Numbered from the stretch's first letter, positions 31,318 through 42,483 are shown. The stretch: 64,000 nt of DNA from Sphaerulina vaccinii (GCA_022570795.1 JAKUDP010000004.1:1116001-1180000); one strand, 5' to 3'. A program made the numbers and translations. The notes: generated from the letters alone by a model not told the origin.

Positions 31318-34300
31318 CCGTTTCTGCTGAGCCGTATGTTGCTGTCACAATGCCACATAGAGCTTCCAGGTTCGGACAGTGCTGTCTCTGCGAGCGCCTT
31401 CTCCGACTTTCACGCTGCCACGAAACGTAACAAAGCATCCTCACGTCTCCAACAGCACGCCTTCACGAACGACTACGCTGTTGTAAGTGCCTGCTCAGAA
31501 GGCTGTACTCGACGCCGCCGACCCCTTCGCTCAAACTTACCAGCGACATCGAAGCTTCGCCCGCGCCAGAGACGATCCGCGCGCGCGAGCGAAGAAACGA
31601 GTCTCGACAGGAAATGAAAGAGACTGTGCCACTGGATAGATCCTTGTGACAGCAATGGGGAGCTAGGACGCAGCGCAGATGCAAGGAGGCAGGAGCAACA
31701 AAAGTGCCTCCCAAGCGCGATTGCTTCATGCCAGAAAAGAGCGGGATCAATAAGGAAGACACAGGCAATGCGGTCTGGAGATGAGTCTCAATCGAGCAGC
31801 TATGCAAGACCTGAAGCAGCTGATACTGATCTCTCCTGCGCTCAGAGCTCAAGGTTGGCAGTAAGGGACGCCAAAACGGGTGGAGCTGCAACAAGATACA
31901 ACACGTTGCCAGAGTTCTGAGCTACAAGGCATGGAATGGCCAACAGCTCGATGGCAGAGCTATGTCTTCTCATCATCAAGCTCGAATCTTCACAGCTTGG
32001 GCGACAGGAAGAGAACCTTGGAGTTGATGCAATTATGAGGAGGACCCGAGCAGGACAGGAGCGAGAAGATGGAGTTCCGCATAATCTGACTGGAGCTGTG
32101 CCTTCAGAAGCAGAGCCGGTCCGAAGGCAGTACTGGCGTCGAGACGAGTCGCCAGCCATGAGGCAGATCAAAAGTCATGATGTCAGGCGGTCCTGGTTCG
32201 AGAAGCTGCAACCCATAGAGAGGCTGAGCAGCCTGAGCCCATGATGCTGATATGGCTCTGAGCAAGAACAGCAACACGACTCAGTAGCAGTGCCCAAGAA
32301 AGAGAACAGATGAAGCCTCGAAAGAGATCAGCCCAGGAGTAATGGAAGGATGACAGTCTGCTGAGCAGCGAAACCCGACAGATGACAACATGTGTGGCTC
32401 TGAAGCTGTATGGAACGAGTTCGTGCCAGAGAGCAGTTCTTAGACCACTCCAAAGCTCGGAGGATTGGAGTTCAAGTCCTGTGATGGAAGCTCAGATTCA
32501 CACTTGTGGCCACGCATACGGCTCGGCATCAAACAGTCAGAAGCCTTGAACAGTTGTCATGCTGCTGCCAGAAATCTTCATCAGAGCACGCCACGTTCAG
32601 TTTGGTGTCTGATCCAATGGCGCGGGAAGGGTCGGATCTCCAGACATCTCATGGTGCTTGCAGGATTGGGTATCTTCAGGAGAACGATACGCCATCGAGG
32701 ACCTGCAATTCCTCTCGACGTGATCTGCAATTCCTCTCGACTTGATCTGCAGTCCGCTCGCATGCTGCTTCATGACTGCTTCATGACTGCTTCATGACTG
32801 CTTATGACTGCTTCTCGTGTCGAGGATCTTGGGACTGAAGATAGCAAGCATCTCTGCGCCTGTGCATCTCTTACGCACTTCACACCAGAAGTGTGTGCTC
32901 ATGAGGCAGTGCCCTAGCTATTCAGCGCGTACCAACGATGATGATGGCCGGCCGTGATGCGTGATGCTCTTCACCTTTGCAAATCACGGCAGATCTCATG
33001 CAGAGCATACAGTCCACTGGGAACGATCCTAAGCAGAGCAAGCAGAGCAACTTCAACACATGATGGGTCTCTGATGTTGGTTGTGCTCCTCGATGACTGG
33101 GCACTCCTCGCACTCCGCTGCGCAGGATCGCAATGCACATGATCTTGCTTCAAGCTGGCGTCTCCTGTAGTCGTTGCCCACAAGGATAATGCGGCAATAT
33201 CATAGCACGCATCAGCGATCGTGCCTGCATGCATTGTCCTTACTGTGAACCTGAAAACAACACGTTCTTGGTCACCTTTCGAGAACTTCCGGAGAACTGA
33301 CTCTGAGCCTAAGCGTCTTTATCATCCTTGCGAACGTGCAGGATGCCAACCATGTCACTCGAAGTCCAGTTTCGAACTTCTGAGTCTTCGCAGAAGAGAA
33401 TTCTGTTGGACTCTGTACGCTCGCTCGTCTTACGGACGCCCGCGGCTAAACGTCAACGGCATGCGTGGCGAACCAATGCCTTGTCGTCGATATGAGTATG
33501 GCTGCGTCGGCCGCAGCTGTCGTCTCCATTGTGGGCCCGTTCGTGCCCTCGTGCACAGCGCGCAGATGCAGCAAGATCGTGGATCTCAGGTGGCAGCTCT
33601 GCCTCAATACGCCGTAACTTGTGTATCGAGTCACTGCCTCTGAACATGAAGGCACCTCTTGACACTCTGTAAAGCCCAAGCGTGTTACCAACGCGGCGCA
33701 TTGGTCATCTCATGGGCGCGTTGCAAGACTTTCCAGAGCTTTGCGCCTCTGCCTTCAATTTCCCTCTTGTGCTGGCTCAAGATCATCTCCTGTGACGTCT
33801 CGGACACGCGACGCAACCGCTCTGAGCATCCTTGTACTGCCTTTCTCTTCTTCTGCTTTCTTGCGGCCACTCTCGAGTGCTTCGAGATTGAGTCCAAGAT
33901 GTCAAGACTCCTGCATCCCTCCACTCCGCAGCGTGGTGTCCCATCATCGCAACCCATCGGTAGTGATGCTGAAGTTTCGGCAATGGCGAATGAGTTGCCG
34001 CAAAGAGTGGACAGCGTTCTTTGTTCGACAAGTCACACAAAGCCTTTGTATATCGCTCTGGTACTAGGCACATACCAGAGCCGCCAGATTGTCACAATTC
34101 TCACTTCAAAGCTCGCAGCGGATGGTGTCTTCTCGTTTGTCCTGCTCTCCTTGCGAGTGGCCAGACCTTGTTGTCTTCTCAATATGCGCTCTCCCGAGTT
34201 GTCGTCGCTTTGCCCGACCTCGCTGTCCTGCAAACCTTGTGGATTCCAGTGTTGGCGCTAATGCAGGTGGTCGCTGTCATCGTTCGGGCGAGCGCGCGCT

Positions 34301-35450
34301 CGCTCAATCATTGCCGTTTGCTCGTCGCGCTGCTGCTGCTGCTGCCAGTATCGGTCAAATTCAGCAGTGGCAACTTGGCTGTGGAGCGCACAAAGGCGCA
34401 AATTATGTCCGGCATTCTTTGTCTCAATGTGCCCGGCTTAATACTGTCGCTCCAACACCGATCTCGTGGCTCTGCTGGTGGCGCAGACGTAAACTGCAGA
34501 ACGCTGTTGTCGCTCGTTGCAGTGGTTGAATCGCTGGCGCAACGCAAAGACCTACCGCCGCTGACGAGAAGCCAGCTTTATCTCCTGCTGGATGTGTCGC
34601 TCTGCTGGCCCCCCTCCACTGGAAACATGACTTCTCTAGACCTCGATGGTTGCTGACATCGTGGCTCAGAGACCGTCGCTGAGCTGGCTGCTGTGGTCAC
34701 TGCTCGGCCGTGCAGGTGCTCGTTGGTGAAGGCGCGGTCGCATGTGTGCACATCTTCGAGTCTGTCGTGTACTAGCCGTGTCTCCCTCGAGTCGATGGTA
34801 ACCACACAACCGCGTCAGGTCCTGCAATGCTGTCGTTTTGTCGAGTGTTGTCAGTGATGCCGCTGTCAGGGGCCAAAGTTGTTATGTTTGTCTGAGGCTC
34901 GTTCGCTCCTCAGGTTGGCTGGTGATGACGAACGTCATGTATGGAGGTATGTATACGGCAGATTGCGTGGCACTTTCGCCTTCGGGCGCAGGTTTAGGTA
35001 AGTACCTGTATCTTCTATCCTCAATTTCGTAGTTCGGACAGCAGGCAAAGGCAACTAATCAAACTTGGACCATGATCTGTTAAGCAGTTAGTCTTCAAGT
35101 TTGTCCATCAGATGGTTTTTTGCCATTTTGTTCGTCAAATGCACACAAATGCATCAATACGAGGGATGAGCTGATGGCGGTGGCTCTTTTTGCTCGGCAC
35201 TAACATTCATCCAGCCTTGCGTTTCCTCCGCACAGGTGATGGTTTCGAGCACCACTTTGAGTCCATATCTTTTGGGTCCCATTGTGTAGCGCCACGTGAG
35301 GAAACCCTCAGCAACACATTTTTATATATGGCATGGTTGTGGTGTTGACGTTGTTGATTTTTGCGTGCATTGGAGACACACTCCGCGAGCATTGAAGCCA
35401 CAGCTGGGTGAGCTCTGACCAACTCGAAATTCGTTGTTTGCCTCTGCGTT
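31318..35450. other. Gene-poor stretch, no gene recognised
   Basis: About 4.1 kb. Open frames up to about 211 codons exist (34021-34656 plus) but overlap others on the same and opposite strands and encode Leu/Ser/Val-rich text without domains. Two short tandem repeats near 32.7 kb are listed separately. Confidence 0.45.
32703..32812. repeat. Two adjacent short tandem repeats
   Basis: A 24-bp unit (TGCAATTCCTCTCGACNTGATC) about twice at 32703-32750, then an 11-bp unit (TGCTTCATGAC) about four times at 32766-32812, the last copies degenerate. Confidence 0.75.
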
Positions 35451-35519
35451 TCCTCTTCCTCTTCCTCTTCCTCTTCCTCTTCCTCTTCTCTTCCTCTTCC
35501 TCTTCCTCTTCCTCTTCCT
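35451..35519. repeat. (CTTCCT)n microsatellite
   Basis: About eleven hexanucleotide units with one slipped copy in the middle (TCTTCTCTTCC). On the minus strand it would read (AGGAAG)n. Confidence 0.9.
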
Positions 35520-35699
35520 TTTGCAAACCACCAACCTTCACATCATGACCTGCAAGAAGCACCACATCCCCACTGACCGCACAGCCAACAAGATCAGCGG
35601 CATCGTCATCAACATGGCATTCCTCGACGCCGCCATTGCAGACAAATAGGCGAAAGCGCGAGGCGGCAGCCCTTTGCACCGCCTTCAGCACAGCAGACA

Positions 35700-36334
35700 A
35701 CACAACCGCCGCAGACAGCAGCGATGTGCATCTCCATCACAACAACAGTGAGTTGTGCATCGCCGCTTCCATCTCGCCTTGCTAACCACGCCAGGCACAT
35801 ACCAGCGCCCTCGCTCTGGCGACAGTTCTGGCACTTCAGAGCAGCCCACCTCCGACAGGCATTCGCCACTCCGCACCCACACGGCTTGGTCTCCGACCAG
35901 CAGCAGCCCGCATCCAGCACAACGCCGAATGCGCTCGTCAAGCAAAGATGACCTTCGATGGAAACGACTGAGTACACACAACGCGCCCTCTCTGCTGCAT
36001 GCACCACCCACTGACTTAAAATAGTGACCACAACCACAGCCACTCGAACGCGACGTGAGCAAGACTCACGCCGACTCCTTCAACACCATCCGACGCCGTC
36101 ATAACAAAGACGCCAGCGACCGGTGCTCGCACTCGACTCGTCATCGGCAAGACCAGCACGCTTCGCCATCACATGGCTCGCCCTCCTGTGCGCTCAAGCA
36201 TGAGCGAGCCACTGCCTACCAAGAAAGTGGTCCGCTTCTCTGAGGAGCCAGTGGTCATCATCCCTGATGGCATACTCACCGAGCACTGCACCTCCATTTA
36301 CCGACGCAGTCTTGCCCCGCTGACAACAACTTGA
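35700..36334 (+). CDS. Candidate spliced gene, 5' end unresolved
   Basis: Three introns with good fungal signals can be placed: 35748-35794 (GTGAGT, GCTAAC, GCCAG), 35972-36024 (GTACAC, ACTGAC, ATAG) and 36055-36116 (GTGAGC, ATAAC, CCAG). Their phases are mutually consistent and keep one frame open from before 35700 to a TGA at 36334. The product is disordered, Ser/Arg/Pro-rich (TYQRPRSGDSSGTSEQPTSD; MRSSSKDDLRWKRL), and near the C-terminus carries KKVVRFSEEP, a match to the RVxF docking motif of protein phosphatase 1. No ATG in frame was found, so a further 5' exon is needed. A fourth clean intron (36364-36415) lies downstream and may belong to this or another transcript. Confidence 0.4.
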
Positions 36335-36852
36335 CCACGTCGGGCACCAACTCGTCTGAACGTGTGAGTGTTATCAGCACTTCATCACCTTCGGGCTGTT
36401 GCTAATTTGTTACAGTCGCCATTTGCCACCAAGCGCCCTTGCCGTGTACACAAGTCAAACACCACACTGCTGTCCCGCCACGCGTGAGAGCTTCTCACAA
36501 GATCGTCGTCCGCGAGCGCCACCCCGTCTTCCACTGCGCGTGTTGGACACACCCAAGGGCTTCAGCAACAACAAGTACAGCGCCCCTCTGCCAACACGAT
36601 TACCCACTTGCAGCAATGTCAAGCATGGCACACTCTGGCAACACTTGTCGTCGACCAGGTGCAGCGAACACTGCAAAGATGCTTCCTGTCTACCAGCTAG
36701 CCACTCACTCAGACTATGCTCAAGCAAGGCCTGGGCTTGACAGAGAAGCATGGCCGTGCATGATCGTGTCCTGACAGTCACTGGTCCTCTCAATGGCATT
36801 CAGACGCGTATGGACTCGTGGTAGACAACTTGGTCAGCGCGTCGAGAGGCCG
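36335..36852. other. No confident gene; a clean intron-like segment is present
   Basis: 36364-36415 has GTGAGT, GCTAAT and TACAG and looks like a real intron. Two overlapping open frames continue after it to 36740 and 36774, but I could not connect either to an upstream exon in phase. Confidence 0.4.
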
Positions 36853-37045
36853 AAGCATTGGCAATGACGCCTCGGAGACGGTCCAACGCACTTTAACCCT
36901 CGACAACTACCTGAGCATGATACCACAAGGCATACCAACACAAGACGCTGCGTCTTGCGCCTGAATGGCTTGTGGTATCATGCTCAGGTAGTTGTTGTGG
37001 GTTAAAGTGTGCTGGGTTGTCTTCGAGGCGTCATTGCCGATGCTT
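36853..37045. repeat. Large inverted repeat: two 77-bp arms around a 39-bp spacer
   Basis: Arm 36853-36929 pairs with arm 36969-37045. The inner 30 bases (ACAACTACCTGAGCATGATA and flanks) are identical; the outer part differs at about eight positions, several of them C/T or G/A changes. The spacer contains a further small palindrome (AAGACGCTGCGTCTT). Transcribed RNA would fold into a long hairpin. No target-site duplication or transposase was found. Confidence 0.85.
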
Positions 37046-37059
37046 GGGCTTGCTCAAGC

Positions 37060-37707
37060 TCATCGAATCGTGCTGAGTAGCCACTCGTTCTCGCTCAGGT
37101 AACAGACTCCGCTTGTCCCTCGACGCATTCCGTGCTGATCAGGAATTTGAAGGCAGATCCGAACCCAGACCCACTGCATCGCCGGTCCGAAGACTGTCCA
37201 GAGAATCCAGCACATTGCCGTCCATCCGCAGGTCAGAAACAGGTACTGGCCATCAACCATCAGCTCAGGCCTAAGCAGAAGTAAGTTGAGCCATACTACC
37301 AACTCCCTTACACTGATGATGAAAACTTCGCACAAGACTTCTGCACCCCCGGTTGTGTTCCTGAGTTGTAGCCCAATCTTCGCAAGCGCAGGACTGGGTG
37401 AAAGCTTGGCTGCACTTCCGGATATGAGGACACCAATCGTTCGTACTGAGATGCACCCCACCTGTACCAACTTGTACTCGACTGCACAAAGAATGTCGCT
37501 GACCAAGTCAATAGATTCAATCCTCTCGACTCGCTGCTTTGACACCACGGCGCCCAAACTCCATCCGACGCGGTAACCAGATCTCGAAAGGGCAGCGGAG
37601 AAGAGGATGGTCGGCAGAGGCACATCGAAGAGAGGAGGATACACATGGCAGGGGCAGAGGGTCGGTTCCATAAGTCGTCTAATCAGAATGAGAACAACTC
37701 TTTGCAT
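37060..37707 (-). CDS. Possible membrane protein or its remnant, 215 aa (weak)
   Basis: ATG at 37707, stop at 37060. The translation contains three hydrophobic stretches (about VQVGCISVRTIGVLISG, VLCEVFIISVRELVVWLNLL and LFLTCGWTAMCWILWTVFG) and ends in a basic tail. No family recognised. It sits beside the inverted repeat in a gene-poor stretch, so it could be a decayed gene or a chance frame. Confidence 0.25.
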   Translation of the reverse strand: MQRVVLILIRRLMEPTLCPCHVYPPLFDVPLPTILFSAALSRSGYRVGWSLGAVVSKQRVERIESIDLVSDILCAVEYKLVQVGCISVRTIGVLISGSAAKLSPSPALAKIGLQLRNTTGGAEVLCEVFIISVRELVVWLNLLLLRPELMVDGQYLFLTCGWTAMCWILWTVFGPAMQWVWVRICLQIPDQHGMRRGTSGVCYLSENEWLLSTIR

Positions 37708-39058
37708 GGCACTTGATACCCTTCGCCGTTGACAGCGCCGTCGTGACAGGCACCATAAAGTATGCTGACATTGCCAACATCTCAAGTGCTCAGCGACCCT
37801 GTGGTCCCCTCTTTGCGCAGTGTTTCTGGCCTTTCGCAGAGTGTGTGAGACCATACAGCAGAATCCTGCTCAAGCTCTCTTCGACGCCATCATCTCTCGA
37901 GATCATGTAGCAGTCATCCTCAGATTCTCAACAAGGATCGCTCTGCTTCGTTCATCATCATCCCTTTGCAGCTCTTCCACGTCGGCCTTCCATCCTACGC
38001 GCTATCGTATGCTTGTACATCACGACTCTTTGGGCCATCCGGCGAGTTGGCTACAGGCCACACGTCCTTCGGCGTGAAGGCTTCGAGAGTCTCGGTATCC
38101 TGTCAAGATTGATGATTGCAGGGTGGCAAAGCTACGTGGACAAGATGGAACATGCAAGATGGGCACGAGAGGCACATATAAGTTGTACGCGTAGTAGAAT
38201 ACAGAGCTGAGACTGACCGTGAGACTGAGAGGAAGTCCCGATCAAGGTGCATGGAGTCCACTAAGGTATTCAGCCGTCTTGGCAAAAGCCAAAGCCAAAG
38301 CACAATTCTCAGGCAGACTCCATCTCCTGTCCTTCACTATACGAAGGCGACACGATATGATGGTTACAAAGGGCCTGCATGCAGAATCAGCAGAAGAACC
38401 GGGAAGAAGTCATCCCAGCACAGTAGCGATGCCCGAATGAGAGCTCCGGTTTCTTGACTATGCAAGTAATCCCTTCGACACCGATCTTTGGAGACCTTCT
38501 GCAGGTGCTTCAAGCCACTCACTGCAGTGCCAGCACACATCGCATACCTCATCTGATGTGTTGGAAGTAGGACGACACGTCCTGGCCAGAATCACTCACA
38601 CGAGTGACAGCAGAAGACTGCGGCTGCGGGCATTCCAGACCCAGTACCGAGACGTGCCTACACTATCACCTTGCAGTAGAAGTCTTCGACAATCAACAAG
38701 CGAGTCGTGCTGCAGCAATATGCGGTTTCAAGTCCGACTGTCCGACTGCCTCTTCAGGAAGCAGAAAGCTAAAACACGCTGAAGTAAGCTAGTTATGGAA
38801 AAGCGTTCATGTGCCCAGACTTCTGGAACTGGCTGACCGTAACGCCTTTTTCTTGGCGACCCTTCCGCCATACTGCACGTCTTGATGTGGCTTTCGGAGG
38901 CAGCGAGACTACCATAGATCCTTCACAGATCCGGTCGGCATGTGAAAAGTTCAAGTACTTGGGCGTAGCTGCTCGATCGTGGCTTTTGCTCTTTCGTTGC
39001 TTCAGCACGAAGTACTCTACCCTCACGAAGGATTGTTCACTATACGCCTGTTGCTAAG
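37708..39058. other. End of the gene-poor stretch, no gene recognised
   Basis: About 1.35 kb upstream of the membrane protein gene. Only short overlapping ORFs. Confidence 0.5.
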
Positions 39059-41185
39059 ATGGACGAGAAGAAGGAATCGTACGTTTCCACACGACCGGTC
39101 TCATCCGAGCCTGATGTAATGGAGACATCAGAAGAACGAGAAGCAAGAGAAGATGCTCTGATGAAGCTTGAGCAACAGAATGGAGCAGCACTCGACGCGA
39201 ACTGGAGACCTGGATTTCTCAGACAATTCCCGTGGGTCGGGTTCTGCTCACTTACCATGGTGATACTCTGTGGAGTGGGCTGCCTTCTTACACTCATACT
39301 TGCGAACGATCAGGCCAAGATCTACTGGGGAAGAGTGGCACCTAACGTTATTGTCAATATCCTGAACAGTGTTGCGAACATCTGCTTCGCTACGGCTATA
39401 GCAAATGGTGTTGCGATTGCCTGGTGGCGCAAGACACTTCACGGTGCCACCATCGAGCAGCTCAATCGATCATACCAGTTCAGCAGCAGTCTGAAGGATG
39501 TCGTTCTCGGTGCTAAGTACTTCAACTTTATTGCACTTGCAGCGCTTACTGCCAAAGTATGTACACACAGCTGTTCGAGCACAAGGAGGTACCCGCATGC
39601 TAATACTTCTTACCAGCTCACGATCATCGACGGCGCGCTGTTCCAAAGATCCATCGTCACCGAGATCAGACCTCTAGATCTGGGCAATCACTTTAACATC
39701 ACTGGCTATGCGAACACGACTATTCCTATGACCGGACGAACATCTGGTCCAAGAGGTGGTGAGACTCGAGGCCAAGGTCTCCTCGCAACGAACTTCAACG
39801 ATAATCTCAAGATCTGGTCGCAAGGCGGTGGTCTTCTCCCTCTTGCATACTCTGGCTGCAACGGAACTTGCTATACCTATATCCCTGGAGCTGGCTTCGA
39901 AGTCGACTGCACAGAACCAGAGGTGCTTGCGACTGACGCTGGTGCGCAAGTCACGCAGGCATATGCTCAGCTGAGGATTCTGACTGATGGTCTCAACATA
40001 CCCGGCTCAGAGTTGGACAACTTCAATTGCACTACTCTTATTGGCACTAGTAACCACACAGCATGTACCGCTGCACAGGCCGCGCGAGACGCATGGCTCT
40101 TTGGCGTAGATTTCGAGCCTGTATATGCCAATGAAACTGGTAACAGCAATCCCTGGTCGTATATCAACATGACAGTCCGATACTCGAGCGCCGACAATAC
40201 TGGAGACAGGTCGTGCAGAGGTTCGATCTACAGTCAATCATGCACATTGAGACCTGCGGTCATTCAATACCCAGTCAAGATACAGAACTCTACAACCGGC
40301 GCGACTGGCCTGACACTAGCTGTAGACGGAAACTTCTACGACAACAAGACGTTTCCCCAATTCAACTCCACCTCGAAGCAACAGAACGGATTCAAGATCC
40401 TCGAATACAACGACATCCTAGAAAGCCCAAAGGGTAGCGATCGTACACGTCTCGGAGGCGTAGCAGAAGGCTTAGAGATGTATCTTGGAGGTAACGCAAG
40501 CATGCATTACGGCGACGAAGGTTTCCATCTGGTACAACAAGGAAATGCGCCAACCTATCTTACCACCGACATGGGCGTTCAAGACGGCGTAGACAACAGT
40601 GCCCAATACTGCGGTTTCAAATACGCCAACCCAATGACTTCTACGAACCTAGGAGGTTGGGCAGCAAAGGACGCAACTCAACGCTTCGATGTCCCTAGCC
40701 TTGTGGGCAAAGTCAACCAGATCATGTTCGCTACCGCAATTGATATCAGCGATGGAGATAAAGACAAAGATCTTGTAGCTGGAACGGTCGTCCGCCAAGC
40801 TCGCCTCTATCAAGACCAAATCTTCTACAAGACGCAATTCCCCTACATGTGGGGTGCATTGGCAAGCATGCTCTTCTGCGTATTCTGTGTGTTGCCTGTA
40901 TACTATGGGTACTGGCAACTCGGTCGTACAGTCGGCCTTGGACCATTTGAGATTGCTGCTGCGTTCCGCGCGCCGAATCTGCAACATGATTCTAATGTTC
41001 CGGATATGAAGGGCTTGATCAAAGAGGTTGGAGATCGTAGAGTACAGTTTGGCGCTATTGCGCATGGACACGACATGGGTCGTGTAGGTGTCGCGGAGCC
41101 TGAAAGAATATCGAGAATACAGCCTTCCACGAAAGTCAGCTCTGGTCGAGTCTCGAGACGATGGACGGTGGGTGTTGATGCATAG
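39059..41185 (+). CDS. Polytopic membrane protein with large glycosylated extracytoplasmic domain, two exons
   Basis: Exons 39059-39556 and 39617-41185. The 60-nt intron 39557-39616 (GTATGT, GCTAAT, TACCAG) is a multiple of three and contains no stop, so the unspliced frame is also open; splicing gives 688 residues and joins ALTAK to LTIIDGALF. Hydrophobic segments lie at about residues 57-82, 97-122 and 148-166, and one near the C-terminus (WGALASMLFCVFCVLPVYYG). Between the third and last segments is a domain of about 400 residues with roughly ten N-x-S/T sites and several Cys, consistent with a lumenal or outer-surface position. It resembles a fungal family of unknown function with AWWR after the second segment; I cannot name it with certainty. 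Confidence 0.8.
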   Translation: MDEKKESYVSTRPVSSEPDVMETSEEREAREDALMKLEQQNGAALDANWRPGFLRQFPWVGFCSLTMVILCGVGCLLTLILANDQAKIYWGRVAPNVIVNILNSVANICFATAIANGVAIAWWRKTLHGATIEQLNRSYQFSSSLKDVVLGAKYFNFIALAALTAKVCTHSCSSTRRYPHANTSYQLTIIDGALFQRSIVTEIRPLDLGNHFNITGYANTTIPMTGRTSGPRGGETRGQGLLATNFNDNLKIWSQGGGLLPLAYSGCNGTCYTYIPGAGFEVDCTEPEVLATDAGAQVTQAYAQLRILTDGLNIPGSELDNFNCTTLIGTSNHTACTAAQAARDAWLFGVDFEPVYANETGNSNPWSYINMTVRYSSADNTGDRSCRGSIYSQSCTLRPAVIQYPVKIQNSTTGATGLTLAVDGNFYDNKTFPQFNSTSKQQNGFKILEYNDILESPKGSDRTRLGGVAEGLEMYLGGNASMHYGDEGFHLVQQGNAPTYLTTDMGVQDGVDNSAQYCGFKYANPMTSTNLGGWAAKDATQRFDVPSLVGKVNQIMFATAIDISDGDKDKDLVAGTVVRQARLYQDQIFYKTQFPYMWGALASMLFCVFCVLPVYYGYWQLGRTVGLGPFEIAAAFRAPNLQHDSNVPDMKGLIKEVGDRRVQFGAIAHGHDMGRVGVAEPERISRIQPSTKVSSGRVSRRWTVGVDA

Positions 41186-41386
41186 ATGATAGATTATAGA
41201 GTGATGAATTTACGACATGATGTTGCCAAGAATAAGCAATCGCCGCACCAGTCCCAATCCTTTCACTCGCGTACACCGTAGCTATCGAACGGTATGGCTT
41301 TCATAGGTATACACGTCGTAAGTTAAAACTCACGAAGAGATCTTGCGGTTCAACCTCCTCTACCCGCGGAGGAATCAAGGGAATAG

Positions 41387-42040
41387 TCAGTGAGGGCATA
41401 AGCAGCCCATCACACAACCCCAGTAATCGCAATCGGGGCAGCCGCAGATCTGGCAGATGTTCAGGTAGCAGACCACTGGGTAGCCAGTTTTCTTGTGGCG
41501 TTCCAGGCGCTTCTCGTAGTGCTCTGCTCGTGCAGCTCGCCGAGCTGGTTGGCTTAGGTTCGCCTGGTTTACCAGCATGCCAAAGCCATACCAGTGATAA
41601 AGGAGCTTCGCCTTGATTGCGTCTGGTGTGCAGCCATCCATTTTGTCGGTAAGATTCGAACGTTCGCTCTCGTAGAACTGGTAGCGAGTTACTAGCCTAG
41701 TGACGCCTGGTGAGGTGGTGCGGATTGAATAGGGATCTCGAGAGTCGATGCTGGATCCCGTAGAGGCGTCGCAGTCGTTGAGCTCGTACTGGAACATACT
41801 GTTAGCACCGAATCTAACCAACTAGGGACTCGAGGCCTGAAATACCACCATATGCTCCCGTGGGACACTTCTGAAGCCTTCAGCCAAACAATAACCATCA
41901 TATGGATATCTCGAGTCGCCAATGGTAGTGCTAGTGCTTGTATTCAGGTCTGGAGAGTTGTCCTATTCACCATTTAGCAAGAGTCGATCAGATTCTTCGA
42001 GTGAACAACATACTGCTCCTTTCTCTAAATCTGTATCCAT
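41387..42040 (-). CDS. Small protein with Cys-rich C-terminus, three exons
   Basis: Exons 42040-42014, 41962-41846 and 41788-41387; introns of 51 nt (GTATGT..AATAG) and 57 nt (GTATTT, GCTAAC, TTCCAG). Phases agree and give 181 residues starting MDTDLEKGADNSPDLN. The middle is unremarkable (VTRLVTRYQFYESERSNLTD); the last 30 residues carry eight Cys (VVCYLNICQICGCPDCDYWG, then C-x3-C-x-C) and could bind zinc. No signal peptide with this start. Coding-like exons lie immediately upstream on the same strand (42071-42483) and may be earlier exons of this same gene, so the start is uncertain. Confidence 0.6.
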
Positions 42041-42070
42041 GGCGAGAAGAAGGTACCGAGATGTTTGAGC

Positions 42071-42483
42071 TTAGTGGTCCACTGGCAATGAGAACGATGC
42101 TGCTGTCGAGGTAGTCCAATGCGTGCAAAGGAGCGTACATGCAAATGCACAGACGCCAAGCCTCTCCATGTCATTCACCTTCACCTTCACTTTATCAGGC
42201 AAAAACCCTTGATCACAGTGATACATCGTCTTCGGCTTTCGTGGCTTTGCTAGCTTCGGTGGTGGACCAACTTGTTGCTTCTCAAGCCTGTCAGACTGCG
42301 TATCATAGCGCACTCCGAAGCGATCGCTGTGAGCTGCAAGAGGAGTGATATAGATTAGAAAGGTAGTGCCTATACGTGCGAACTTACTGCACTTGCTGCT
42401 GAGCGAGACGCTTGGTTCAAGCTTATAATCCTCGCCTTCTGCAGGATGTTTGTAGCTTACAAACAGATGCTCGGTGCGCGGTA
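42071..42483 (-). CDS. Coding-like exons of an unresolved gene
   Basis: A textbook intron at 42334-42387 (GTAAGT, TTCTAAT, TTGCAG) joins two open segments in phase: about 42483-42388 (LFVSYKHPAEGEDYKLEPSV) and 42333-42071 (DRFGVRYDTQSDRLEKQQVG; TMYHCDQGFLPDKVKVKVND; LGVCAFACTLLC), ending at a TAA. No ATG was found at the 5' side. The stop is only 31 bases from the ATG of the Cys-rich gene downstream, so the two probably form one gene joined by an intron I could not place. Confidence 0.4.

Noticed and set aside
32395..32490. tRNA-like B box (GTTCAAGTCC)
   Set aside because: The A-box region and stems do not fit a cloverleaf.
34021..34656. Plus-strand open frame of 211 codons, Leu/Val-rich
   Set aside because: Several other frames are equally open over the same bases, and the text has no domain or coherent membrane topology.
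35451..35703. Minus-strand Glu/Lys/Arg-repeat protein from the (AGGAAG)n tract
   Set aside because: The composition comes entirely from the microsatellite and differs in each frame.
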